This document shows, piece by piece, positions 1-11,391 of a stretch of DNA of 64,000 nt. The stretch is from NCBI GenBank assembly GCA_031772625.1, contig CM062816.1, positions 1,667,753,385-1,667,817,384 on the forward strand, in the 5' to 3' direction. Each line of letters starts with the position of its first letter. Position 1 is the stretch's first letter. The notes beneath the pieces were generated by a model. The model saw only the letters and a program-made list of their open reading frames with translations, searched no databases and was not told the DNA's origin. The position numbers and the translations under genes were made by a program. This DNA is from Pinus tabuliformis (lineage: Eukaryota; Streptophyta; Pinopsida; Pinales; Pinaceae).

Positions 1-36
1 TTAGAGATTTGAAAATGTTTCTTAATTACTAATTTA

Positions 37-146
37 AATAAGATACATGGTAACAATAGTGCGGTTATAGTCTATAAAGAGATTCTTTTTTAATAAGATA
101 CATGGTAACAATAGTGCGGTTATAGTATATAAAGAGATTTTTTTTT
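37..146. repeat. Tandem duplication, 55-bp period
   Basis: Two adjacent copies of a unit beginning aataagatacatggtaacaa, starting at 37 and 92. They differ by a few bases and by poly-T length. The rest of 1-640 is AT-rich DNA in which I see no gene or element end. Confidence 0.8.
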
Positions 147-640
147 TTAAAGAAGATTGGAATTTAAGTGCGGTTATTATATATAGGGCTTTTTAAAAGA
201 ATGGTGGAATCTGAATAAAGAGAGGGTTGGATATTTGTGTGGTTTATTGGTGTAATTTAATTAGAAATTAAAAGTATATGTTATTTAGAAATAGAGTAGT
301 TTAATTTATAGACAAAAGTTTTTTTTGTCCAGGTGTAAATTTTAATCAATAGAATTTTTAAAAATTGAATTTAGATCGTTTAATTTGTAGAATTTTGGGT
401 GTTGAATTTATTTGAAGTTGTTGTTAGTGTGATATTTTGGAGTTTCCTTGTCAAGGGGAAAAATTTGTGGTGAAATTTTGATTTTTGTTATTTAAACTAG
501 TTTTTTTTACTATATATATGGATTAACTCTTCGTGCACTTCTATTGTGTAGGGGTTACTCATCAAACTTGTGATTTCAATGAATTCCTACGGGATTTTAG
601 AGATTTTAGAGAAATTAGACCAGAAAAATCCACGCCAAAA

Positions 641-840
641 GCTTCCCAAAAAATACCACTAAAGACAACTCGAATCTATTTATATAAGTGCCCATGACAT
701 GAATGAATACTTCTCACCAACTTCTCTTTGATAACATGTACGATCCCAAAAAATACCACTAAAGCCAACTCGAATCTATTTATATAAGTGCCCATGACAT
801 GAATGAATACTTCTCACCAACTTCTCTTTGATGACATGTA
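641..840. repeat. Tandem duplication, 100-bp period
   Basis: A 96-bp stretch starting cccaaaaaataccacta at 645 is repeated almost exactly at 745, with about two changes. This is a simple local duplication with no coding potential. Confidence 0.9.
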
Positions 841-999
841 TGAATATGAAATTGCCATTGAGTTATTAAATCTGAATATAATTACTTCAATATTTTATCT
901 TTAAATATATTTTTAAATTATATTATATTTTATCAAATTAAATGTAGAAAGTGAATAACTAATAAGAAACGTACCTGGAATATACTAGTTCATGGTATA

Positions 1000-1296
1000 A
1001 TATTGTTTCCAAAATAACATAGTTAATCTTTTATGCAAATGATAACTATGTACATTATTTTAGGTAAAACCAATATAACCAATAACTTTTATCATACTTA
1101 TATGCAAAATATTCTTAACTTTAACACAATTAAAATGTGTAAACGCATATTTTTATTTTCCAAAAATAATATAACTTTCACACACAAATCCATACAATTT
1201 TTTCAATACAATATACAAGACTTATTTATCCTCTTATGAGGTTCCTCTATATTTTTTTGCAAAATGTTCAGTAACATATATACTTATCATTTATTA
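1000..1296 (-). mobile_element. Outer LTR element, left LTR piece 1
   Basis: This stretch matches 18285-18632 in the right-hand LTR (shared landmarks include taatcttttatgcaaatgat and the tract tacaagacttatttatcctc). Homology stops at about 1000 on the left, so the left LTR is truncated or interrupted there. On the right it stops at 1296, where an insertion begins. The matching sequence resumes at 7088. Pieces 1, 2 and 3 together map collinearly onto one uninterrupted LTR, which is the main evidence for nesting. Confidence 0.75.
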
Positions 1297-1324
1297 GTCC
1301 CTGCCCCTTCGGGGTAGTAGGACT
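1296..1324. other. GC-rich terminal stem-loop
   Basis: The stem pairs AGTCC with GGACT and CTGCCCC with GGGGTAG (one mismatch) around a TTC loop. It sits exactly at the left junction of the gene-fragment insert. A hairpin a few bases from CTRR is typical of Helitron 3' ends, here read on the minus strand. Confidence 0.6.
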
Positions 1325-1924
1325 ATTGTAATCGATTTGTAGCATTTTCAATAATAGGCACAGAAACCAAGCAACAAACGGAATTCATTAACCTAAGTTT
1401 CAAGTTTATATTCCATAAATCACTTTTTTTTAACCAATACGAAATTTCTACCGCTATTTCGACCACTAAGAATTTTAGAGATCTTATTTGGCCTCATATC
1501 GAGGCCAGGATCTGGGCAAACTTAGGATAAATCTTCATTTAACTTATGGATTCAATGAATTTCTGAAAATGGAAACTAATGCTAGCATTAATTAATAAAC
1601 ATTAAATATTTGTTATGTGGATACTTGGTAATGTTTGGTAATGTTTACTTAGTTAATATATCACACGACACACCACCAAATCAGGACATCAGGTGCACAG
1701 ATGGCTCTGTGCATGTATTGGTGTGGTGTCAACCTAACCTCTGTCAAAGAGATGAATAGGAGGGTGCGACTATGATCTCCTTCTGTTTCTTCTCCTCCAA
1801 ACCTCTGTTAAGAGAGTTGAAATCACGTTCTATTTCTTCTCATCCGGACCTCTGTTAACAGAGTTGAAATCACACACAGCTGAAATCTCTAGTAATCAAC
1901 AGTAGCAGGCCACTGAAATCTCTA

Positions 1925-2032
1925 TTAATCAGCAATAGCAGGCCACTGAAAGTTTCTTTACATCCGAAATCTGAGAGGTTAATTAGCAATAGCGGGCCAC
2001 TGAAAGTTTCTTTACATCTGAAATCTGAGAGG
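1925..2032. repeat. Tandem duplication, 54-bp period
   Basis: Two copies of ttaat-agcaatagc-ggccactgaaagtttcttta start at 1925 and 1979, with a partial third copy just upstream at about 1890. Confidence 0.8.
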
Positions 2033-2213
2033 GAGCCGTGTAATGGATTGCGAGCCTGACCACGCGACCCTTATCGTCCTCAAGCAAGGTCACTATCATG
2101 GTTCTTCTAAGCGCCTCCATGCACAACGTTCCATACACCACCCGACCATGGTGGACTTCTCCAACCTGCAACTCCATGAAAGAAATAAAACTCAATTGTT
2201 GCAGGGGAATGGT
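1983..2213 (-). pseudogene. Host-gene fragment, possibly TPR/SET protein
   Basis: The minus-strand frame reads through motifs such as GEVHHGRVVYGTL and TLLEDDKGRVVRLAIHY before a stop at 1983. It has the cadence of a conserved segment found in plant proteins that combine tetratricopeptide repeats with a SET domain, where a G-x-VLRG-L segment precedes a TLLEDD-GDV strand. Only about 75 codons are present, with no TPR or SET motif, so it is at most one exon. It lies inside the gene-fragment insert. The family assignment is from memory and weak; the frame could be fortuitous. Confidence 0.3.
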
Positions 2214-2694
2214 AGAAGCTAAGCCCCCGCGGTGTCTATGAAATGGAAGTCTAATGTGCCTCCTGCTTCGTCGGCCTCTGTCACGTGGGCGAAATGGTCT
2301 AAATCGTGGAGTTGGAGGAGCGCTCGCTCGTCAAATATCTCTGAGGCTAACCTCGCAAGCGAGACCGTTAGGTCACCCAGCGTGTCCACCAGCATGTCCA
2401 CCAACAATTTCTCCGCCACCAGGTTCTCTACGATCAGGTGATTCTTCAACCTTCGCCGCTTCAGTCGTCTTCTTCGAATGCTGCCCTCCCTTCCTGGTTT
2501 CCTCTTTCTGCTACCCTCAGTTCTGCTGCCCTTAGTTCCGATTCAGGTCAGGTCCAGGCTAGCTATTAGCAAGCAGGTCCAGCGCAAGGGTTCAAGGTGA
2601 TTTGCCAGGTCTTCTCCGGCTTGTTGTGCACAATGCCTACTGTTCAGTCAAGGTGGCAGAGGCTTAGTCTTGTTGGGCTGAGCCAGGTGTTATC

Positions 2695-2916
2695 ATGGAA
2701 GATGCACAAAGCCCTTATGAGCATGAAGCAGACATCATAGGTGAGGACCTGAATGGGATCAATTCAGAAACTGAGTCCAATGGACAAACAAATAAAAAGA
2801 CCTCTCCCAATATTGCACAAACCATGAGGAGCTTGACAGTAGAACTTCAAAGCTGCAGAGCAGATAATGAAATGTTGATCAAATCTCAGGAAGAAAGGAG
2901 TGCCTCATCTCCTTGA
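2695..2916 (+). pseudogene. Short Gag-like or coiled-coil fragment
   Basis: A 73-codon open frame begins MEDAQSPYEHEADIIGEDL and continues into a heptad-like stretch (TMRSLTVELQSCRADNEML) before stopping. Similar acidic and coiled-coil N-termini occur in plant LTR-retrotransposon Gag proteins. It has no zinc knuckle and no continuation. It sits within the gene-fragment insert and may be residue of an earlier retroelement or a host exon. Confidence 0.35.
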
Positions 2917-3259
2917 TGGCTTCATAAACCCAGTTGATGTATAGAGTGACTTTCAGATGCACATTTAAGGGTTACAACTAATGTTCTTGTTCTTGTAATT
3001 ATTAGGCTCTCTTGTAAAAATGTTTTACTGGCAGTAACTGGATTGAATTATCTTGAATTGATTTATACTTTGCTTGGATAACAAATAATTCTAATGGAGT
3101 GAATTGTGTGTATTAGCTAATTTCATTGATGTGTGGATAGTTCTCTGCAATGAACTGTGTATATTCAATTCTCTAAGGTCTGGTGAAAGCAATCTTCAAA
3201 TCTGATCTCATTGATACAACTTAGCATGCCAAACTCTGCTCTGACCATAACCTCATACG

Positions 3260-3445
3260 ATGCATCCCCGAAATACAAGAAGCCAAGAAGTCGCTCCCAC
3301 TACTCCTGCTATCAGCGCAAAGATGACCAGGAAGCCTGTAGCAGCGTTTCCCATCGGAAAATACACCGCCCAGAAGGGGTTGGGTAATGGAATTCCCACG
3401 CCTACATGTCCACCATTACATTATTACCGGTATGCATACTATTAA
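3260..3445 (+). pseudogene. Unrecognised short open frame
   Basis: A 61-codon frame with near-coding base composition (MHPRNTRSQEVAPTTP at the start, Lys/Pro-rich middle, PIGKYTAQKGLGNG). It is less AT-rich than its surroundings, which is why I list it as a possible captured exon. No family recognised. It lies about 400 bp upstream of the TOPLESS-like exons on the same strand. Confidence 0.2.
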
Positions 3446-3845
3446 TTGCATCACATTTTGTGTAATTTGTAGACTAGATTACATTGCGTAAATTGTAAAA
3501 TAGATTATGCTACATTTCTCGATTGTAAAATACATCTGGTTTTTCTCAATACAATGAAAGCGAACAGCTAAAACATTTTGTTGTAGTTCTTTTTTGGAAA
3601 CATCGTTAAATAATGGCAAAAACCTAATTTGGCATCTCTGAAATGCAGCCTTCGTTTTCAAAGATAATTCAACAGCAAATTTAGAAAAGATTCCATCAGC
3701 ATTATTGTTGGTAAGTGATTTTGTTACAAAGCTCACTATATTTGGTTCTTGTGAATATCTTTACACTAGTTAGTAGAAAAAGTAATAGATAAACTTTCAG
3801 TAATATTTGTTTTAATTAAATATTAACTGTAATGATCAACACCCA

Positions 3846-5997
3846 ACTGTAGAATGGTGTTTCTAGCTCTTCGATGGTCGATGTCAAACAGAGGCTTCAA
3901 GGTGACAGTACAGGTGAGAACGAGAGCACAAACTGGAAGTTCACTGAGGTAATGGAACCAGTCCATTGTAAGTCTATTAGATTAACAGATACACTGCCAA
4001 CAGGAAAGGCAAGTTCTCTTCTTATATATAGTAGTTTGAAACTACTGGTTTTCATGTTCTCTCAATGCTCCCAATGTCATACTGCACCCTGCTTCTGTAA
4101 GAAACTCTATTGTCTATTGAAGGACCAGTCTATTTGATCTATCTTCAGGTTGATCCTTCACCTTTCCTCAGTAATCATCCTCCATCACCCAATTGGGCTT
4201 TTAGTGAAGCTGAATTGATGATTACTGGTGTAGTCTCCTTTCCTAAGATTACTTTCCACAGATTTCAAAGCTTTTGTGCTTATGCTAAATTGCCAATTGC
4301 TGTGATTATTTCGATGGAACTTATGGGAGAGAGTGAATAATGTTGTGTCCTGGATTTCCATCTTTTGAATCCAATAAACCCCTTTTCTTAATAGGTTTGT
4401 ACCCCATTGAAAACATATTGATTCCTCCAAAGTAAAACACACCTATTCACATTTATCAACCAAACGAAACCAACTCTGAGGCCTTCCCAAAATTGATCTA
4501 GGTCTGTTTTTCCAAGGCTGGTAAACTCACATGGACTTTCTTTTTTATCAAAAACTCTCTTTCTACTGCATACAAAAGTACTATTACTGTTTGAGAGACA
4601 CCATATCTTACAGTCTAGAAAAAAAAAAAAAAAAACAAGGCTTTAGATTGACAAATTTGTTCAAATCTCTTTCTGCCCCTGCTAGACATATTTAAGCTTT
4701 CTTAAAGGATATGAACAACTGCTTGAAATGTGGGGGCAGAATTGAAACAAATTATGAAGGATTTCAAGATGACACAAACTTAAGGAAAAAAATATTTAAC
4801 CTCTGTTCAGGTTGCCATGTTGGCTGTTACTCTAGAAAAGGCCTGTTTTGCTTGAGAAACGACCAGCACTGCTTGAGAAATGATCAGTGTTGCTCAAGAA
4901 GCACCTGTTTCTTGTGTAAAACATTTCCATCAAGAAACATGAAATGGTTGCCAGAAATGGCTTTTCTGACACGTTTCTCAGTTTGGACAGGTTTCAGCCA
5001 GAAGTGACATAGCTGTCGTTTCTGGTAACAGAGCTATTTACAACATCTTCACTTGGAAAATTAGGGAATACCTTAAAAGAATATGGTTTCGTGCTTTAAA
5101 ATAGACTAGAAATCATTTGATATTGCATAAATTAGAGAGCAAACAAAGTATTCAAACAGATAAAATAGTGCCTATGAGAATTTGAAATGTAACTGGCAAA
5201 GCTTACCGAATTTCAAGAATGATAAAGCATAGCCAACAAACTAACAGACCATTATGCAAGTGACAAATAGTAGAATAATGTTTCTTTATGGTTGCCTAAT
5301 GGAAAAGTTCAAGTGGGGACGTGACTGCAAATTTATTAGGAATTATAGGCAAGAATTGGTTACTAACTATTTGCAACACTTTTACTAGAAAACATATGCA
5401 AGACTTTAACAGAGAATGGTGTTATGTAGATTATCCCGTGCTCACCACAGAAGAATTCATCTTTCCAGCGACTGTTTTCTCTTCCCGCTGAAGAGTTTCT
5501 TATCAATGACTTTGCATGTGCCGTAAGGATCAGACTTCCCTTGTAGGTTGAGATTCTTCTCCTATCAGACTCAATTTGCACAAACAAATCCATGCAACCA
5601 ACCCTTTCACACATTCCCCTGCACGTGTGTATGTAATTCAGCCCAATTGCATAACGCATTTGAATAGCAATGCTGCACATAAGCTATGGATGTGGCAATG
5701 TAATGCTTTGAATCCATCTGGCAAGGTGTGTCTTCAACTTCGGTTTCACTTGCAGTAGTTGAATGCCTCTTCCATTGTCGATTTAAGTTCAATTAATCTT
5801 TCGAACTTACTTTACAGGTTAAAGCAAATGTTCAACCACACATTTTGCAACCACCCAATAGCACCCTTATGAAAAATGATACCAGTGACAGAAGCCTAGA
5901 AGAGGTTGTCCCTTGGTTAGCTTTGTCAAAGAATGATTCATATATAATGTCTGCTTGGGGTGGGAGAGTGTCCTTGTTCAACATGGTAACATCTAAG
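3846..5997 (+). pseudogene. TOPLESS-like corepressor gene fragment, three exons
   Basis: TOPLESS/TPR proteins are plant Groucho-type transcriptional corepressors with C-terminal WD40 repeats. Three blocks match the region leading into and within the second WD40 set. The first (about 3846-4035) reads VDVKQRLQGDSTGENE, then NWKFTEVMEPVHCKSIRL and LPTGKASSLLIY (family: KIWKLTEI-EPSQCRSL, then SRLIYTNSG). The second (about 5643-5722) reads SNAAHKLWMWQCNALNPSGK and is followed by a GT donor. The third (5819-5996) follows a CAG acceptor and reads through LALSKNDSYIMSAWGGRVSL, with FNMVTSK before GTGAGG. Retained introns show a DNA-level copy, not a processed pseudogene. No start and no N-terminal LisH/CTLH region are present, so it cannot make the full protein. 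The neighbouring fragments are unrelated. Confidence 0.8.
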
Positions 5998-6111
5998 GTG
6001 AGGAATTCTTCTGCTATCTACACATGCGGTTCTGTTGAATTCATGAGTTTCTATAGTGTAACATTATAAAGCATGTATTACATGAATAAAAGGGACCGTG
6101 AGCACTGTGCA

Positions 6112-6477
6112 CTATGGTACAAAAGCACATAATCTGATGGTGCCACCTAAATACTCGAATGCCATCTTTGTTCCAATATGATGGTGCCACCTAAATACTT
6201 GAATGCCATCTTTGTTCCATTGGAAATCTAATAGTACCACTCGAATTCTCGAATGAATAGCCATCCCTGTTCCATTGGAATTGTTTTCGTTGTGCTGAGG
6301 AATAACCTCTGCTTGTTGCTGGTAGTCCTGCAGGATGGTTGGCAAATCCTGGCACTCCTGTACAATGTGCTGCAATAGCTTCTGGTGCAGCTTCTCTCTT
6401 TCCACCTCTAAATGCAGGTTAGATAGTTGATATTCTATAGGTCTAATTTCATTGATGTGTGCATGCAGAAGTGGCAC
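6112..6477 (-). pseudogene. Unrecognised coiled-coil-like fragment
   Basis: A minus-strand open frame of 121 codons. Its first 70 residues look like real protein (PIEYQLSNLHLEVEREKLHQ, then QHIVQECQDLPTILQDYQQQ), with a leucine/glutamate/glutamine-rich helical character. The last third is created by a local duplication (tggtgccacctaaatact at 6133 and 6181) and looks non-native. It is opposite in strand to the TOPLESS-like exons, so it is a separate captured piece. No family recognised. Confidence 0.35.
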
Positions 6478-6643
6478 TTTCTCAGCATCTAGTTCACATT
6501 TTGTTGTAGTTCTTTTTTGGAAACATCGTTATAAGTGATTATTAGTTGTACTTATTTCATGTTATGTTCAGGCCGCTCTTTCAAAAGAATCAGTGCCAGT
6601 AACCTTAATTCAGAAGAACCAAAAAGTTGCAACCAACTTTGTT

Positions 6644-7027
6644 TGCACTATCAAAACAATGCAATGCCAATGCAATATCAACGCTGCAATGTATATCAAT
6701 GTTGGAGCTCAGTAAATACTCTTTGTTCCGAGAATCCCTTATGCATGGGGCAGGTCGTTGTTGTGCATTACTATACAACTCTGATCATTTATTAAGTTCA
6801 ATAATAGTGCTTTCGTATGAACTACACATTTTTAGTTTATTCAATTTCGGGTGCTTAGCCTCTGCACTATCAAAACGATGCAATGCCAATGCAATATCAA
6901 TGCTGCAATGTATATCAATGTTGGAGCTCAGCAAATACTCTTTGTTCCGAGAATCCCTTATGCATGGGGCAGGTCGTTGCTGTGCATTACTATACAACTC
7001 TGATCATTTATTAAGTTCAATAATAGT
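6644..7027. repeat. 165-bp duplication, 219-bp period
   Basis: Copies at 6644-6808 and 6863-7027 are nearly identical (landmark ctttgttccgagaatccctt). They differ at only a few positions, so the duplication is younger than the LTR divergence nearby. It lies at the right end of the gene-fragment insert. Confidence 0.9.
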
Positions 7028-7087
7028 CATATGGGTGCAAGCATTCTACCACACTCAATGCAGGGACTTGCTGCCTCGCAGCCTCCC

Positions 7088-7501
7088 TTGTTATATTTTG
7101 TTTTATCTCCAAAATATTCATCTGCCATATTTTATTTTCAAGAAATAAAATGTAAATAACACGTGTACTTATCTTTCCCTAGAACTTTCGGATACCTTTA
7201 ACAAACTTTCATAATCGTCATGGGCTTGTCTACTTTCGGTGTATGATATATTCCTTTTACATACGTGTAACAATTTCTAAAATAACTATGTGAAATTTCT
7301 CCAAGCTTACCATATCGAGTAGTTGAAAAATAAGGAAGGGTATGATGCTTGGCTATAGGAGATATGAAACAATTGCGACAAAACACAATTTAAGTATCCT
7401 CAGCCATGGGAATGTCAACAAGAGAGAAGCTCGCTCCTCCACCATTACATATTTTAACATGGTCCATTACAACACCATATTGTTTTTCTTGCAGGTTCAA
7501 A
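7088..7501 (-). mobile_element. Outer LTR element, left LTR piece 2
   Basis: Collinear with about 18624-19027 of the right LTR (shared landmarks tttcggtgtatgatatattcc and the gccatggga-tgccaac region). It is bounded on the left by the gene-fragment insert and on the right by the start of the 7502-13164 LTR element. Confidence 0.85.
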
Positions 7502-9229
7502 TGATCGATTAATTTGAGATATTTTTTTATGTTAAGATTTTTGTCAGAATACAAAAATGTGCTTGAGGTTTGTATTCTAAAATAGCAAGTAAAAACATGA
7601 GTTTTTAGGTGTGTTTTTTTAAGTTAATTTTATGAAGAAAAAACTTTAAACATGAAATCAAAACACTAAATGGAAGCATGCATAAATCAATAATACTCTA
7701 GCTGTTGTTAAAGGAGTTCACCCCTCTTGGGCTACATTCCTTTGAATCAACTCTAATGGCATGACCCCTTCTCATTATGCTCAATGTTTAGAAAAAGAAG
7801 AGTACATAAAGTGCTGAGAAATGGAATCGTTAGTTTCTCCTTCAAAGAAACAACTTCTGCAAGAGTTATCACTCCATACACATGTTAACCTACAGTCAAA
7901 CATGTAAACTTTTAGCAAACAAAGGCATCTTACACCAAAGGCAAACAATCCACTTGAAGTACATAAACAACTCTCTTCTCAAAAACACATATAGAGAAAA
8001 GAGGAATAAAAGTTACAACGCTAATGAAATGGTTGTTGCATAAAGCATATGAACGTTGGAAAACCCCTTTAAGGTCATCTCCATCTTCAAACTCCTCCAT
8101 AAACTGATTCAACGCTCTGGTTGACCATGGCACCCATAGGGTTCAATCTGCAAACATCCTATCTAGAAGTGCTCATTTGATTCTGAAACATGCTTAAATG
8201 AGTCCAAAATGCCAAAAAATGACTACCTAGCCTCTTTTTGCACCCATTTTGGTCGAAAACTAGAGAAGTTATGACCTCTCCTAGTTTCTCCACTATTCGC
8301 TCTACAAATTGCACCAAATCCAGCATCATCCTACAAATTCACCCCATTTTCTGCTAGCAGAGCTACAAATTCCTCGATTTTGTAGGACTGTTAATTTTGC
8401 CACTGGGGCCTCAAAACTAAAATCTTGGTCATATGGGAATCATGCGCCTAGAGGCTAGCCCCCAACGCTGGCCTCCCTCCTTCTGGTGGTCACAGTGAAT
8501 GCTAGTCGTTTCTACAAAGTGTTCACATGTGGACTGTTGTTTGATGGTCAGGTGGGCAGTGACGTTGGCGATCACATCAAATAGTTAGCAGCAGCCCGTT
8601 CACATGGGGTCGGTGGCGGTGACAGTTATCGGCGATGGTGACCATTAACAGTCACAATAAACATAACGTTGGCGGTTTCACATAGAGCATTCACATAGGG
8701 AGTGGTTAAGTCCGCCCGACGCCCCAACCATGGTGGAAATTCACTTTAAATATAATCCGACACCTTAGATTGTTAAGAAACATCATGTAGGCGGAGTGGT
8801 AAGGCTTGGCGCTGTTGAATGGGAGGTCACGGGGTCGAGCTTGGCCTCTGCCCTGTTCGCCATACCAAAATTTTAAAGTGCCATCAAGAGGACAGGTGGC
8901 AGCCACTGGCTTAGCCACGTGTCACCTCCTCATTGTCCCAAACAAAATACACATGGACCAATAGGACGATGCCACCAAAACATAATATTCCAAAAATATT
9001 CCCCTTGCCACCTAGGCGGTATGGATGCCTAGTCAGCATCCCTGTCAGCGACTTGCAAATTTTTTACCTATTTGACAAGGTGAACAAATCGTGTTTCTGG
9101 GAGCATATGGTGTCTGTTTTGTGTGAAACGAGTTGCATCGGATTCAGGACGACAAGATCTACGTGGTCGTTTAGGTTCCACACCATTTTGACAACTTTGA
9201 ATTTTTAGTAAATTTTGAGCTCCTGATCA
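7502..9229 (-). repeat. LTR (3' side) of gag-only element
   Basis: Starts TGATCGATT and ends CTCCTGATCA. It aligns along its length with 11407-13164; early landmarks are gcaagtaaaaacat and ggagttcacccctc, late ones tttgaatttttagtaaattt. A C/T-rich stretch (ctcttccccac) follows at 9230, which is a purine tract on the element's strand. It contains a tRNA-like block. Confidence 0.85.
8788..8840 (+). promoter_or_regulatory. tRNA-like pol III promoter block in LTR
   Basis: taggcggagtggtaaggc resembles a tRNA A box and D-arm; ggggtcgagc about 40 bp further resembles a B box (GGTTCGANNCC). The spacing suits a tRNA-derived SINE promoter. The same block is present in the other LTR at 12724-12778, so it was part of the LTR before the element inserted. 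Confidence 0.5.
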
Positions 9230-9481
9230 CTCTTCCCCACTGAAAAATTTTGGTCTCCAAAAGTTCACTTTCAATTGTTTAGCATTTGAAGGTACAGTTC
9301 CTTCATTTTTCCAAACTCGATCCAATCGATGATTGTAGTGCCTTGACTTGTACTTGTTTTGTCTCTTTCTTAAGCTGAACTTGAAATATAACCTAACCAA
9401 AGAAGTCAAGTTCAATGTTCTTCCTGGCTTGTCCATGTCACTATGGTCATCCACAACAACATCCTTCCCAAGAAGAATTCA
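9227..9481 (-). pseudogene. C-terminal remnant, possible integrase tail
   Basis: The minus-strand frame next to the purine tract reads KYKSRHYNHRLDRVW, then KQLKVNFWRPKFFSGEE, ending at the LTR. Its position just before the 3' LTR is where a gypsy integrase tail would lie. No integrase core is present and the match is not specific; it may be an untranslated conserved segment. Confidence 0.25.
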
Positions 9482-9896
9482 AAGGCACTCTTCTGCAAAA
9501 TCCTTATCAAAGATAAAAATCTAAAAAATACTTTGACAAAAGAACCAAAACAAGTTTCGCATAGTGAATACTTTTATAACTTGAGTGCTTAACACATTTG
9601 TAACATATTGAATGTGCTGCAACTACTCATACAACAATTTTAAAATGATTTCTTAAACTACAAATAGAATTGAATTTTAGAATATGGAATAAACTTGACT
9701 CCCAAATTTTCCATTCAATTGACTATCAACAAGCCAAACTAGTATAATAATGCCCAAAGAAAAAACTGGTGCATATAAGTGATTTATTTATGAACATCAC
9801 TTTTACAAATTACCTAACTATGGGGATATGCAACTAGTGAAAAAAAAAGATTTACAAACTTCAGCTAGAAAAATAGTCCGCCCATTTCTTACCCAA

Positions 9897-11235
9897 CTAG
9901 GTAAATGAACCCTCTATTTTAATTTTTTCTTCTTCTAAAGATGCTTCAGGGATGGTCACACGTTGCGCCACTTTTTCTTTGGTCGCTTCCTCTTTTGGTG
10001 CTTGCATAATTTTGTTGTCTTTGCCAGGATGAAGTTGTGGAAACAATTTCCAGCATTTCTCAACCCAATGCCCACTAATATTGTAGTGAGTGAAAAAATT
10101 CTTTTGAGCTTCTCTTAGCTCGCATGCCTTTAACCTTGGATGAGATTTTCCCTTTTCGGTCTCAATTCCATTAGACATAAACATCTTCTTGATGATTGCT
10201 TTCCTTTTATAGCACTTATCTACACAATGGTTAGATGAAAGACAAAAGGTGCATGGAAACACATTCCTCAACATGTTATTAAAATCAACGTGTTGTTTTC
10301 CATTATTAAAAGCATTTGAATTAACAAGACGGTTATACCTCTAATTGTTGTCCTTTGGCTTATGCTTCTTGCGTGATGAACTTGCATGGCAAGGAGAACT
10401 TAGCTTCATTTCTGCTTCAACTCGTTCATCTCTCTTTAGAGATGTTTTGCACTTCAAGTCCTCCTTATTCTTGAGGAACCAAGTGGGTACTGATTCGGGA
10501 TGCAAATCCCAACATCTTGCCTCCTCATGTCCTCTTTTATGGCAAAAGGAACTTGATACCCATGAGTTGTCGCTAGAAGACCATTCTTCTTTAGCAACGT
10601 AGCCTAAGCCTTCATATTTAGGCCTCTCCTTTGCCTCAATTGGATTTTTAATGCCTTTATGGTTTACTCCAAGGGCTCCTCTCTTGTAACCCATCTTGGT
10701 CAAGAGCTTCGAACCCATTCCTTTACTATGTTTTTCAAAGGCTGCAAATGAATTTACATCAACACTTTCATGCAGAGAAGAAGCATGTAAATTCTTACCA
10801 TTTGCCTCATATTTTGACTGACATACAAAGATGTTTTCAAACTCTCTTTTTATTCTAGATGTGTCCTCTTGGACTCTTTGGCTCTCTTCTTTTAGCTCCT
10901 TGAATTTGGGTGTTTATTAAACCTCATCCTCCACATCATGTGGAAAAAAGGTACAAATTTGTCCAATATCTTCTCTGAGTGACTTTCTACACTAGCGTCT
11001 TGCATAAGAGTTGTCGAAAAACATGAAGATTGTGGAGAAGATGGTGGTTTATCACCATTCTTGTTACCTTTTTCCTTTAGATAACATTCTCCTCTTGAGG
11101 TCTAGAGCTTTCCCCTTGCAATTTGGTATTCCTCTCTTCATAGAGGACTTTCACCATTTCTGCCATGTCTAAGAAATCCTTTCTAAAAGCCTTCACATCC
11201 TCTGACATTCTTGCAGGCTCTCCTCCTTGGGACAT
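9897..11235 (-). pseudogene. Gag-like protein with G-patch and zinc knuckles
   Basis: The frame starts at the ATG at 11235 (MSQGGEPARMSEDVKAFRKD) and is broken by stops and shifts between 11100 and 10720. It then reads cleanly from 10718 to 9897 in one frame except for a stop at 10341. Visible domains are a G-patch-like segment (GSKLLTKMGYKRGALGVNHK), a CCHC-like knuckle missing its first Cys (CHKRGHEEARCWDLHPE), and two further Cys/His clusters (CTFCLSSNHCVDKC; HYNISGHWVEKCWKLFP). G-patch domains bind RNA or RNA helicases, and zinc knuckles bind RNA in Gag. No capsid fold is recognisable by eye. A host RNA-binding gene captured between LTRs is an alternative. Confidence 0.6.
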
Positions 11236-11391
11236 GCTTTTCCTGAAGCTTCTACTGCAACTTGAGGTAGAACTGGTGGTAGAGATTATAAAAATATTTC
11301 TCTCCTTTCCAAAACCTTCTCCTCACTTGAGCTTCAAAACACATTCACTTGCAAACAACAACCAATTCCTCCTTCCACAAATAAAACCAGT

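Larger units (their letters stand above)
1297..7087. mobile_element. Insert carrying captured host-gene fragments
   Basis: This 5.8-kb block interrupts an LTR. The flanks 1291-1296 (ttatta) and 7088-7093 (ttgtta) may be a target duplication with one change. It holds pieces of unrelated host genes on both strands, one with introns retained, so it was captured as DNA rather than by reverse transcription. A stem-loop lies at each end (1296-1324 and 7070-7082). I see no clear terminal inverted repeat and no transposase. Read on the minus strand, the left end gives hairpin, then CTAA followed by T, which fits a Helitron 3' end, but the other end lacks a clean 5'-TC. Helitron or Pack-MULE-like capture are both possible; class unresolved. 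Confidence 0.55.

Noticed and set aside
1297..1325. Rho-independent terminator
   Set aside because: GC stem without a following T run, in a eukaryotic nuclear context at an insertion junction.
2219..2535. Overlapping open frames on both strands
   Set aside because: Neither strand shows a recognisable motif; they are shadows of one less AT-rich segment. Possibly part of a captured exon, but I cannot say which strand.
4711..5007. Cys-rich 98-codon frame resembling a zinc-binding protein
   Set aside because: The Cys pattern arises from a short local duplication (cttgagaaacgaccagcactg and a diverged repeat); no regular spacing and no neighbours in frame.
1297..7087. Clean Helitron call
   Set aside because: The left end fits hairpin-CTAA-T on the minus strand, but no 5'-TC end or Rep/helicase sequence is visible; kept as unresolved insert.
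8706..8918. 70-codon frame conserved between the two LTRs (also 12642-12854)
   Set aside because: Conservation is explained by the two LTRs being copies of one sequence; the stretch includes a tRNA-like block rather than a protein.
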